From positions 2,083,978-2,147,977 of the forward strand of contig NZ_CH672413.1 of NCBI RefSeq assembly GCF_000152705.1: DNA of 64,000 nt, in the 5' to 3' direction. The stretch comes from Janibacter sp. HTCC2649. Lineage in GTDB: Bacteria; Actinomycetota; Actinomycetes; Actinomycetales; Dermatophilaceae. Position numbers and translations under genes: made by a program. This document shows, piece by piece, positions 52,888 through 60,303 of this stretch (its first letter is position 1; the number at the start of each line of letters is the position of its first letter). Below the pieces are notes generated by a model, which did not search any database, was not told where the DNA came from, and was given only the letters and a program-made list of their open reading frames with translations.

Positions 52888-53612
52888 CAACACTTGCAGG
52901 GTCCGCACGCACCACCCGGTCCGGACACCGACGTCAAGAGGTCGCGAACGGGATCAAGGACTACATCCTGACCCATCAGCTCAAGCCCGGCGACCCCTTG
53001 CCCACGGAGACCGAACTCTGTGACGCCGTCGGGGCGAGCCGCTCAAGCGTGCGCGAGGCCGTCAAGACGCTGAGCGCTCTCGACATCGTCGAGGTCCGCC
53101 ACGGCCACGGCACCTACGTCGGGCGCATGTCCCTCGCCGCCCTTGTCGAAAGCCTGGCCTTCCGTGGCCTGCTCAGCAGCGAGGACGACCACCTCGTCCT
53201 CGGACAGGTCGTCGAAATCCGCCAGACCATCGAGCAGGGTCTGGCGCCCCGCGTGGTGGCCGGCCTCGATGCGGACCAGCTCATCCGACTCCGCGCACTC
53301 GCCACCGGCATGGCCGAGGCGGCCGCCCGAGGCGAGGAGTACCTCGAGCTCGACCGCGAGTTCCACCTGCTCCTCATGGAGCCCCTCGGCAACGACCTCA
53401 TCCAGCAGCTCACCGGAGCGTTCTGGGAGGTCCAGTCGATCGTGACTCCCACTCTCGGGCAGGACCACCGCTCCGCGCTGAGCCTCACCGCAAGCCTGCA
53501 CATGGCCATCGTCGATGCTGCCGAGGCCCGCGACATCGAGGCCCTCCAGGAAGCAGTCGCCGCCCACTACGCCCCCATTCGCGAGCTCATCCAGAGCGTG
53601 CGCAAACCCTGA
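52884..53612 (+). CDS. FadR-type GntR regulator
   Basis: The 242-residue protein has a GntR winged helix (RRQEVANGIKDYILTHQLKPGDPLPTETELCDAVGASRSSVREAVKTLSALDIVEVRHGHGTYVG) and a C-terminal helical FCD domain with conserved EIRQTIEQGLAPRVV, DREFHLLL and AALHMAIVDA-like His (SLHMAIVDA), which bind a metal and an organic-acid-like ligand. ATG 52884 has AGAGGG seven bases upstream. It is divergent from the truncated transporter gene and the SIS gene, and matching operators precede both units. Confidence 0.92.
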   Translation: MTTLAGSARTTRSGHRRQEVANGIKDYILTHQLKPGDPLPTETELCDAVGASRSSVREAVKTLSALDIVEVRHGHGTYVGRMSLAALVESLAFRGLLSSEDDHLVLGQVVEIRQTIEQGLAPRVVAGLDADQLIRLRALATGMAEAAARGEEYLELDREFHLLLMEPLGNDLIQQLTGAFWEVQSIVTPTLGQDHRSALSLTASLHMAIVDAAEARDIEALQEAVAAHYAPIRELIQSVRKP

Positions 53613-53630
53613 CTTGAGATGCGACGCACA

Positions 53631-53648
53631 GGCGAGCGGACGGCATAC
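53631..53648 (-). repeat. Dispersed intergenic repeat GTATGCCGTCCGCTCGCC
   Basis: Minus-strand full copy of the 18-base repeat, in the 119-base gap after gntR. It differs from the 2465 copy at one base. Confidence 0.7.
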
Positions 53649-53731
53649 CTGCTCGTCGTCGGCAGGTCACAGTGCGCTCACGACCCGAGAGGCGACGCGC
53701 TTCCGGTGACGCGGCCCCATACAGTGGCGGC

Positions 53732-54025
53732 GTGATCTTCAAGGCCGTCGGCGACACGCGTCCGTACCCCGAACACGGGTACAGCACGCGTCAATGGTCG
53801 AACGTGCCCCCGCGCCTCGTCCGTCTCGACGACCTCGTGACGACCAAGCGCACGCTCGACCTGGGGATGCTTCTGTCGGAGGACTCGACCTTCTACGGCG
53901 ACCTGTTCGCCCACGTCGTCGAGTTCGAGGGGACGCTCTATCTCGAGGACGGACTGCATCGCGCGCTCCGCGCTGCGCTGCACCAGCGACCCACGCTCCA
54001 CGCGCGCGTCCTGGTCATTGAGTAA
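53732..54025 (+). CDS. Small conserved actinobacterial protein
   Basis: The 97-residue protein starts MIFKAVGDTRPYPEHG and has the motifs TTKRTLDLGMLLSEDSTFYGDLF and GTLYLEDGLHRALRAALHQRPTLHARVL. Similar proteins are widespread in actinobacteria and are sometimes labelled VapB antitoxin, but no toxin gene is beside it. GTG 53732 lies six bases after a clear -10 TACAGT (53720-53725): leaderless. It is ten bases before a LytR_C gene and likely cotranscribed. Function unknown. Confidence 0.85.
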   Translation: MIFKAVGDTRPYPEHGYSTRQWSNVPPRLVRLDDLVTTKRTLDLGMLLSEDSTFYGDLFAHVVEFEGTLYLEDGLHRALRAALHQRPTLHARVLVIE

Positions 54026-54034
54026 GGGCCCCAC

Positions 54035-54616
54035 ATGCCGCAACGCGAACTCACCTCCGAGCTGAGGCACCGTCATCAGCAGCGCCGCACGACAGCGACC
54101 ATCCTCGTCGTCATCCTCATGCTGTTCTTCGCGTTCTGGTACGCCTACTCCTACTACCGCAGCTCCACTGGCGAGGCGGCACCGCGCAGCACCAGTTCCG
54201 CGTGCACGCCCTTCAACCCCAAGGTCGCGACCCCCGCGAACACCACGGTCAACGTCTACAACGCCACCACCAAGAAGGGCCTCGCGGCCCGCACCGCCAC
54301 CGAGCTCAAGCGCCGCGGTTTCACCATCGGCGACGTGTCCAACGACCCGCTGAAGCGCAAGGTCGCTGCCACTGAGGTCCGCTTCGGGCCGTCCGGCAAG
54401 TCGCGCGCGCAGCTCCTCGTCCCGCTGGGCGGCAAGGGCACGACCCAGGTCGCCGACAAGCGCAAGAGCGTCACGATCGACCTCGTCCTGGGCACCAGCT
54501 TCACCACCCTCGCACCCGCGCCCTCCCCGACGGGCAAGCCGATGTGCGCCTCCCCGAGCACCGTTCCCACCTCCACCCCGTCAGCCTCCCCGTCGGCCTC
54601 CTCGTCTGCGCGCTGA
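54035..54616 (+). CDS. Membrane protein with one LytR_C domain
   Basis: The 193-residue protein has a basic N terminus, one membrane helix (TATILVVILMLFFAFWYAYSY) and an external LytR_C domain (TTVNVYNATTKKGLAARTATELKRRGFTIGDVSND). The last 35 residues are Pro/Ser/Thr-rich. As in the two-domain protein at 3.8-4.8 kb there is no catalytic LCP domain. A role at the cell wall is inferred from the domain. The CHAD gene follows after two bases. Confidence 0.88.
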   Translation: MPQRELTSELRHRHQQRRTTATILVVILMLFFAFWYAYSYYRSSTGEAAPRSTSSACTPFNPKVATPANTTVNVYNATTKKGLAARTATELKRRGFTIGDVSNDPLKRKVAATEVRFGPSGKSRAQLLVPLGGKGTTQVADKRKSVTIDLVLGTSFTTLAPAPSPTGKPMCASPSTVPTSTPSASPSASSSAR

Positions 54617-54618
54617 TC

Positions 54619-55482
54619 GTGCCGGCTCCTCCGGCGGCGATCGTGCTCACCCGCGACCTGTCGACCACTCAGGCGCTCGACGTCATCGTGCGCTCCTGTG
54701 GGCGCCAGGTCCTCGACCAGGTGCATCCCCTGCTCGACACCCGCGACCCGGTGGCCCTGCACGACATGCGGGTGGGGATCCGCCGCCTGCGCGCGGCCCT
54801 GTCCCTGCTTCGTCGGCCCCTCGGCGACGGCGAGAAGATCGCCTGGGTGAGCATCGAGACCCGCGACCTCGCCGCACCGCTCGGCCACGCCCGCGACCTC
54901 GACGTCGCCGTGCGCGATCACGGCGATCGACTCACCGGCAGTTCCCGACGCAAGCTGCTCGAGCTGCGCGAGGGTGCCTACGACGAGGCGCTCGCGGTCG
55001 TGGGTTCGGATCGCTGGCACGACCTCACCGCCCACCTCGACCGGTTCCTCCGCAAGATCCACGACGACGTTCCGGTCGACCCGCCCATCGCCGACGCTGC
55101 GGGCGAAGCCCTGGACCGGCGGTTCCGTCGCGTCTCGCGGCGCGGCGCCCTCATCGAGCGATCGCACGCCCCGGAGCGCCACCGGGTGCGCATCGAGGCC
55201 AAGAAGCTGCGCTACGGCGCACAGTTCTTTTCCACCCTGTATGCCGTCACGCCCGGTTCCGACTCGGCCGCCGGTTCCGCTGCCGAGGACTTCACCCACT
55301 CCGTGGCTGCTCTTCAGGACGCGTTGGGCGACCTGCGCGACATCCAGACGACCCGCCACATCCTTGACCTGGTCGGCGCCACGCCGCCGCACATCGAGAC
55401 CGCACCCCTGGTCGCCCGCGCCGTCGCCGCGCACGCCGACATCGTTGCCCGCGGCCCCTTCTGGCGACCCCCGCTGCGGTGA
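54619..55482 (+). CDS. CHAD-domain protein
   Basis: The 287-residue protein is a CHAD domain alone: two four-helix bundles with the conserved His/Arg/Lys residues HDMRVGIRRLRAAL (about 49-62) and HRVRIEAKKLRYGAQFF (about 193-209). CHAD domains bind polyphosphate on a basic surface. Its GTG start at 54619 is two bases after the LytR_C stop, and an in-frame ATG at 54544 inside that gene is less likely. Its stop overlaps the next GTG. Confidence 0.88.
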   Translation: MPAPPAAIVLTRDLSTTQALDVIVRSCGRQVLDQVHPLLDTRDPVALHDMRVGIRRLRAALSLLRRPLGDGEKIAWVSIETRDLAAPLGHARDLDVAVRDHGDRLTGSSRRKLLELREGAYDEALAVVGSDRWHDLTAHLDRFLRKIHDDVPVDPPIADAAGEALDRRFRRVSRRGALIERSHAPERHRVRIEAKKLRYGAQFFSTLYAVTPGSDSAAGSAAEDFTHSVAALQDALGDLRDIQTTRHILDLVGATPPHIETAPLVARAVAAHADIVARGPFWRPPLR

Positions 55483-56624
55483 GGACCCTCCGCTCGAGCG
55501 GCGCGGTCCGAGCCGGCGCAGCCTTCTTCGCGTCGCGGATCCTCCTCGCCCTCACGGTCCTTGTCGTCGCGGGCGCCACCGGCCAGGGCGCCGTCCATCA
55601 CCAGTGGGCCACGGGAATCTGGTGGCTCGACCGCTTCTCGGTGTGGGACAGCTACCACTTCATCCGCATCGCCACACTGGGCTATCTGCCTCCGGGGCTG
55701 GACTGCTGCGACCAGGCCTACTTCCCCGGTTATCCACTGCTCATGGCCGCCGTCGCTCCCCTGACGGGCGGAAACATCACTGCCGCAGGCCTGCTCATCA
55801 GCCTCGTGGCGGGAGCCGTCGCCGCCGCTCTCCTGTGGATGCTCGTCGCCGAAGACGCGCGAGGAGGCAAGGTCGCGGCCCGACGGGCGGTCACCCTGCT
55901 GGCCCTCGCACCGACCGGCTTCTTCTTCGTCGCCGTCTACACCGAGGCGCTGTTCCTCGCGCTGGCCCTGGGCGCCTGGCTGCTCGCCACGCGCCGCCAC
56001 TGGTGGTTTGCCGGGATCCTCGCCGCCTTCGCCACGGGCGTGCGCGTCAACGGTCTCTTCCTCGCCGCGGCCCTGGCCGTCATGTATGCCGTCCAGTGGC
56101 ATCACGACGGCCGCCCCCGACCGCGCCTCGACGTCCTCGCTCTCGGCCTGCCCGCCGTGAGTGTCGCAGCCTTCATGACCCACCTCCACGGTCGCACCGG
56201 CTCCTGGGATGCCTGGCGTGAGGCCGAGCACGAAGGCTGGGACCGTGCCACCGCGTGGCCGTGGGAGGGCCTGTCCACGGCTTGGCGGTCGCTGCTCGAC
56301 AGCCCCGACGCGTGGCTCGCGGCCAGCCGAGCCGCCGACATCGCGGCAGTCCTGCTCGGTGTCGCCCTGTGCATTCTCCTTGCGAGACAGCGCCGTTGGC
56401 CAGAACTCACGTACCTCACCCTCACGGTCGGCGTCGTCCTCTGCTCCAACCTTTGGGTCTCCACGCCCCGCTACGCCTTGACCTGGTTCCCCGCCTACCT
56501 GGCCATCGCCACGATGCGGGACCACCCGGCATACCGGCGCGTGTATGCCGTGGGGCTGGGACTGTCGGCCGCCCTACTTCTGGGTGCCACGTGGGCCGTC
56601 GCGACGCGACACTGGGTGGCCTGA
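55479..56624 (+). CDS. PIG-V-like mannosyltransferase (GT-C membrane protein)
   Basis: The 381-residue protein has about ten helices. The first external loop has RFSVWDSYHFIRIATLGY, with the conserved Asp after Trp of PIG-V-type GT-C enzymes, and AYFPGYPLLMAA follows. Bacterial members use polyprenyl-phosphate sugars to modify proteins or lipids at the outer face of the membrane. The acceptor is unknown. It is coupled to the CHAD gene by a GTGA overlap. Confidence 0.85.
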   Translation: MRTLRSSGAVRAGAAFFASRILLALTVLVVAGATGQGAVHHQWATGIWWLDRFSVWDSYHFIRIATLGYLPPGLDCCDQAYFPGYPLLMAAVAPLTGGNITAAGLLISLVAGAVAAALLWMLVAEDARGGKVAARRAVTLLALAPTGFFFVAVYTEALFLALALGAWLLATRRHWWFAGILAAFATGVRVNGLFLAAALAVMYAVQWHHDGRPRPRLDVLALGLPAVSVAAFMTHLHGRTGSWDAWREAEHEGWDRATAWPWEGLSTAWRSLLDSPDAWLAASRAADIAAVLLGVALCILLARQRRWPELTYLTLTVGVVLCSNLWVSTPRYALTWFPAYLAIATMRDHPAYRRVYAVGLGLSAALLLGATWAVATRHWVA

Positions 56625-56699
56625 CACGGACTCGCGCAGCCGGCATACAGGTGCATGAGTCACAATCTGTCGACATCGATCGATCTTCAGGAGTGTCTC

Positions 56700-57437
56700 G
56701 TGGCCCCGTCCGGCAGTGGCAGCAAGAAGGTGCGCGCCAACCAGCGCAACGCCTCCGACCGCGTTTCGCAGATGCGCAAGGAACAGCAGGCGAAGGACCG
56801 TCGTCGGCTCATCGCGATCTGGGGTGCGGCCGCCGTGACCATCGCGATCATCGTCGGCGCGGTGACCTTCGCGGTCATCCACAGCAACGCGAACAAGCCG
56901 AACCTGTCGGCCGTGAAGTCCTACAAGTACGACGCGGGCGCGCACACCAAGGACCAGGTCACCTACAAGGAGTCCCCGCCCGTGGGTGGAGAGCACAACC
57001 CCGTGTGGCTCAACTGTGGTGTCTACACAACGCCAGTGCCCAAGGAGAACGCCGTCCACTCGATGGAGCACGGCGCCGTGTGGATCACCTACAAGCCGGA
57101 CCTGTCGGCGGCGGACATTGCGAAGCTCAAGGAGATCACTCCTGACACGTATGCCGTCCTGTCGCCCTACGAGGGCCTGACCTCGCCCGTCGTGATCTCG
57201 GCGTGGGGCAAGCAGCTCGCCCTCACTGGTGTGAACGACAACCGGCTCGAGGCCTTCATCAAGGAGTACCGCCAGGGTCCGCAGACGCCGGAGCCCAACG
57301 CGCTCTGCACCGGTGGCACTGACGGCACCGACGAGAACGCCACGCCGCAGACCCCGGTCTCGCCGAGCGCCTCGCCTTCGGCCACGCCGTCCACCTCTGT
57401 CTCGCCGTCGGCCACTCCCTCGCCGTCGAAGTCGTGA
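56700..57437 (+). CDS. DUF3105 membrane-anchored protein
   Basis: The 245-residue protein has one helix (IAIWGAAAVTIAIIVGAVTFAVI, about residues 35-57) and an external DUF3105 domain with PPVGGEHNPVWLNCGVYTTPVP, HSMEHGAVWITYKP and ISAWGKQLAL; the conserved His residues of GGEHN and MEHGAV suggest metal binding. The C-terminal 35 residues are Ser/Pro/Thr-rich. GTG 56700 has CAGGAG six bases upstream; an ATG 15 codons earlier does not. It is cotranscribed with a DUF305 gene, a usual pair. Confidence 0.9.
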   Translation: MAPSGSGSKKVRANQRNASDRVSQMRKEQQAKDRRRLIAIWGAAAVTIAIIVGAVTFAVIHSNANKPNLSAVKSYKYDAGAHTKDQVTYKESPPVGGEHNPVWLNCGVYTTPVPKENAVHSMEHGAVWITYKPDLSAADIAKLKEITPDTYAVLSPYEGLTSPVVISAWGKQLALTGVNDNRLEAFIKEYRQGPQTPEPNALCTGGTDGTDENATPQTPVSPSASPSATPSTSVSPSATPSPSKS

Positions 57438-58087
57438 CCGACGCTTCCTTGCAGGACCCGACGACCTCGTCCCGTTCACGGGGTGAGGTCGTCGGTCTGT
57501 CGGTGCTCCTCGGCGTGATGTGCCTGCTGGCCGGGCTCGTCCTCGGGTGGGCAGTGTTTGGTCGCGGTGGCTTCCCGTTGGACAACTCGGCCGAGGCTGG
57601 GTTCTCCCGCGACATGCAGACCCACCACGGGCAGGCAGTCCAGATGTCACTGCTCATCGCCGAGCGCACCGAGGACCCCGCGGTGCGCACCCTGGCCAAC
57701 GACATCATGACCAGCCAGCAGGGCCAGGCCGGTCGCATGTCCGGTTGGCTCGAGGTGTGGGGGCTGTCCCCCACGGGCTCGGAGCCGGCGATGGCGTGGA
57801 TGGGCTCTGAGCACCACGGCGCCACGGCTGGCGCGGCCGAGTCCGTGGCCATGCCCGGAATGGCGTCGGCGACCGACATCGCCAACCTCACCGCTGCGCG
57901 TGGAGTCGATGCCGACCGGATCTTCCTGTCGCTCATGATCGAGCATCACCGCGGCGGCATCGAGATGGCCGATGCCGTTCTCGCGCGCTCGAAGCGCACC
58001 GAGGTCGTGACGTTGGCGGGCGCGATGAAGTCGGCCCAGACGTCCGAGATCGCGGTCATGGAGCAGATGCTCGCCGGCAAGCCCTGA
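57434..58087 (+). CDS. DUF305 protein (ferritin-like, membrane-anchored)
   Basis: The 217-residue protein has one N-terminal helix (VVGLSVLLGVMCLLAGLVLGWAVF) and two DUF305 half-repeats: FSRDMQTHHGQAVQMS and FLSLMIEHHRGGIEMA, each with M-x2-H-H and E/Q-M residues, which form copper- or metal-binding sites in relatives. The external domain may bind copper. Its GTG start overlaps the DUF3105 stop (GTGA). Confidence 0.92.
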   Translation: MTDASLQDPTTSSRSRGEVVGLSVLLGVMCLLAGLVLGWAVFGRGGFPLDNSAEAGFSRDMQTHHGQAVQMSLLIAERTEDPAVRTLANDIMTSQQGQAGRMSGWLEVWGLSPTGSEPAMAWMGSEHHGATAGAAESVAMPGMASATDIANLTAARGVDADRIFLSLMIEHHRGGIEMADAVLARSKRTEVVTLAGAMKSAQTSEIAVMEQMLAGKP

Positions 58088-58145
58088 CGCTCTGCTCGAC
58101 TCACCGCCTGGCCGGGCCCGATTTCGCTCCCGCCGCGTCGTTGCG

Positions 58146-58151
58146 TATTCT
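58146..58151 (+). promoter_or_regulatory. -10 hexamer of tRNA-Ser(CGA) promoter
   Basis: TATTCT ends seven bases before the mature 5' end of the tRNA, so the transcript should begin at the tRNA itself. Confidence 0.6.
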
Positions 58152-58158
58152 GCTTCGC

Positions 58159-58248
58159 GGTGGTGTGTCCGAGCGGCCTAAGGAGCACGCCTCGAAAGCG
58201 TGTGAGGGTGAAAGCCCTCCGTGGGTTCAAATCCCACCGCCACCGCCA
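58159..58248 (+). tRNA. tRNA-Ser (anticodon CGA), CCA encoded
   Basis: Acceptor GGTGGTG pairs with CGCCACC (one G-U), followed by G and an encoded CCA (58246-58248). The anticodon loop CTCGAAA gives CGA, which reads TCG. A long variable arm (GAGGGTGAAAGCCCTC) and T arm GTGGG-TTCAAAT-CCCAC are present. Unlike the other two tRNAs here, CCA is encoded. Confidence 0.97.
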
Positions 58249-58379
58249 ACTGGAATTGCCCCGGGAGCTTGCGACCGGGGCTTTTCCTGTTGGCGCGTGG
58301 CGAGGGGATGCCGGGAGCGCGGACTCGGGGATGCGACGCAGGAGCAGACGCGATCCGCGCGGCTCCCACCGCCACCGCC
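58232..58379 (+). repeat. Direct repeat of tRNA 3' end (attachment-site-like)
   Basis: TCCCACCGCCACCGCC occurs in the tRNA (58232-58247) and again at 58364-58379, a 16-base identity 132 bp apart. Copies of tRNA 3' ends are left when elements integrate at or leave a tRNA gene. The 385-base stretch 58249-58633 holds this copy, the tRNA terminator and AT-richer DNA (from about 58500), and no convincing gene. Confidence 0.55.
58258..58285 (+). terminator. Rho-independent terminator of tRNA-Ser(CGA)
   Basis: GCCCCGG (58258-58264) and CCGGGGC (58275-58281) form the stem, followed by TTTT. Confidence 0.88.
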
Positions 58380-58633
58380 GCTGATCAGCTGTTCGCCAGC
58401 GTTCGTCATCGTCCAGGCGCGTCCGTTTCGACCACAGCTGACGCGAGGAACACGCTCCCAAAGCGTGCTCCCTGTCGACCCACCGGCCTGCTCAACAGTT
58501 GGCCGACGGCGCCACGATAGAGCCGGGCCCTAACGGGAAAGTTGACGATACTGCCACCCCCTTACTTGATCACTTCTGAGCACGATTGCTTCGACTCTTG
58601 AGGTATCGGACTGCTACATCTAACGTAAGTGTC

Positions 58634-59215
58634 ATGTACTCACGCGCGGAGATGGAAGAGCAGTTCAGGCACTACTACATGGTCGGTCCTGTGATGGAGG
58701 ACTGGGTGGGCTGGGCCAACCTCTTCACGGAGGACGCAACCTATTTCGACCACTTCTACGGGTCGTTCACCGGGCCAGACGAGATCGCGCCCTACCTCGA
58801 AGGCACCATGGGCGGCTCGCCCTGCGTCTATACCGTCCTCAAGTGGTATGCCATCGACGGCAACCGTGTGGTCTACGAGGCACTCAATCGAGCGGACAAC
58901 CCGGAGCCGGGCGGTCCGCCGATCGACTTTCCGTCGTTCCAGGTCATCGACTACGCCGGCGACGGCAAGTGGAGCTACGAGGAGGACATCTGGGTCATGG
59001 GTGAGATGAAAGCCTTTGCCCAGCGATACGCCGAGGCGGAGTCACGATTTCCGCAGAGTTTGGAGCAGAAGCTCTCTCGCAAGGACTGGGGTCCGTGGGT
59101 GGACTGGGCTCGACCCGACGATGGCCACGTGGCTCGTCCCTCGTGGTACGAGAAGGAAGGCTTCGCGCCCTTCACGAGTCTGCGCGACATCGATTTTGGA
59201 TCCCGCGCGTTCTGA
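58634..59215 (+). CDS. SnoaL/NTF2-like protein
   Basis: The 193-residue protein matches the NTF2-like fold: MEDWVGWANLFTEDATYFDHFYGSFTGPDEIAPYLEGTM at residues 20-58 is the helix-strand start of SnoaL-like domains, and PSFQVIDYAGDGKWSYEEDIW the sheet. It is longer than typical SnoaL domains, with a C-terminal helical extension rich in Trp. Members act as cyclases, isomerases or ketosteroid-isomerase-like enzymes. A -10 TAACGT (58621-58626) ends seven bases before ATG 58634: leaderless. It heads an acyl-CoA-type cluster. Confidence 0.82.
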   Translation: MYSRAEMEEQFRHYYMVGPVMEDWVGWANLFTEDATYFDHFYGSFTGPDEIAPYLEGTMGGSPCVYTVLKWYAIDGNRVVYEALNRADNPEPGGPPIDFPSFQVIDYAGDGKWSYEEDIWVMGEMKAFAQRYAEAESRFPQSLEQKLSRKDWGPWVDWARPDDGHVARPSWYEKEGFAPFTSLRDIDFGSRAF

Positions 59216-59337
59216 TCCGGACGATGCCAGGACCTTGCGTGGCCTGCGACTGAGTTGTGGCGTCAGGCATCGGGCCGAGCCCGCGACCGTGAGCCTTGAT
59301 CGACTTTTTGACGGAAGTGTCATAAAGTACATATCGC

Positions 59338-59352
59338 TCACTGATTGAGTGA
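59338..59352. promoter_or_regulatory. Candidate operator before LLM gene
   Basis: TCACTGATTGAGTGA has perfect 5-base arms (TCACT/AGTGA). It lies 26 bases before the LLM start and after an AT-rich segment with a -35-like TTGACG (near 59307), consistent with a repressor site. Confidence 0.45.
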
Positions 59353-59377
59353 TTTGCGGCACCGACAAGGAGGTCAG

Positions 59378-60286
59378 GTGAAGTTTGCCTTCGAGTACGT
59401 GGTCGACAGCACGGCCGACGGTGGATCCCTTGCGAGTGCGGACGGGCTGGCGACGGTGGTCCGCGCCGCCGAAGGGCTCGGATACTCCGCAGTCGCACTC
59501 CCCGAGCACCCTGCCCCCTCCCTGAAGTGGCTCACGCACGGGGGGCACGAGACCTTCGATCCGATGACGGCGCTGGCCTATGTGGCAGCACTGACCACGC
59601 GACTGCAGATCATGACCCACCTGCTCGTGGTCCCCTATCGCAACCCCTTCCTTGCCGCGAAAGGTCTTGCCACCCTCGACCGACTCTCCGGCGGCCGTCT
59701 TGTTGTCGGGGTCGGTAGCGGCTACCTCGCATCGGAGTTCCTCGCTCTGGGAGTGGACATGGAAGAGCGCAACGCCCTCTTCGAGGAAGGCGTCGAGGTG
59801 ATGCGCGGTGTCTGGTCGACGAGTCCGTACGACCACGAGGGCGACAACGTCACCGCCCGAGGGGTTGCCGCAGTCCCCGGACCACTCACTCCGGGCGGTC
59901 CGCCGATCATCGTCGGCGGCAACAGCGGCCTGAGTCGGCGGCGCGCCGCACGCCTCAACGGCTGGTCTCCCATGCTGCTGTCGGAAGAGGTCGCTGCCTC
60001 GACGCGCACCCGCGCCCTCACCTCGATCGCTGACCTGGCCAAAGGAATCTCCGAGGTCCGTCGACTCGCCGAGGACAACGGCAACCCCGGGCCCATCATC
60101 TTCAACGCGGCGACACCACACCTCGAATTTCCCAGCACCGGGGGTTCGGTCGAGGAGCACCACGACCACCTCGGCCAGCTTTCAGAGGCCGGGGTGGACC
60201 AGTTCCTGGTTCGGCCCTCCCCTCGCGGCACCGACGCGGCCGTGGAGTCCCTCCAGAACTACGCAGCCCTCGTCGGCCTGACCTGA
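59378..60286 (+). CDS. LLM-class (F420-type) oxidoreductase
   Basis: The 302-residue TIM-barrel protein has the luciferase-like monooxygenase pattern: KFAFEYVVD at the N terminus, LGYSAVALPEHPAP, THLLVVPYRNPFLAAKGLATLDRLSGGRLVVGVGSGY, and PGGPPIIVGGNSGLSRRRAARLNGW. GVGSGY and the Pro-rich cofactor loop fit F420-dependent members common in actinobacteria, but FMN-dependence cannot be ruled out. GTG 59378 follows AAGGAGG by four bases. It probably oxidises or reduces an intermediate of the adjacent acyl-CoA pathway. Confidence 0.88.
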   Translation: MKFAFEYVVDSTADGGSLASADGLATVVRAAEGLGYSAVALPEHPAPSLKWLTHGGHETFDPMTALAYVAALTTRLQIMTHLLVVPYRNPFLAAKGLATLDRLSGGRLVVGVGSGYLASEFLALGVDMEERNALFEEGVEVMRGVWSTSPYDHEGDNVTARGVAAVPGPLTPGGPPIIVGGNSGLSRRRAARLNGWSPMLLSEEVAASTRTRALTSIADLAKGISEVRRLAEDNGNPGPIIFNAATPHLEFPSTGGSVEEHHDHLGQLSEAGVDQFLVRPSPRGTDAAVESLQNYAALVGLT

Positions 60287-60303
60287 CCACCCAAGGAGCC
60301 CCC

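Noticed and set aside
52478-52976. Short frames in the gntR upstream region
   Set aside because: No codon bias, no start signals and poor composition; operators and a hairpin explain the region better.
53732-54025. VapB antitoxin of a toxin-antitoxin pair
   Set aside because: No toxin gene is adjacent and the sequence lacks a DNA-binding ribbon-helix-helix or AbrB pattern that I can see.
58286-58633. Short frames after tRNA-Ser(CGA)
   Set aside because: They cross the terminator or lack codon bias; no family resemblance.
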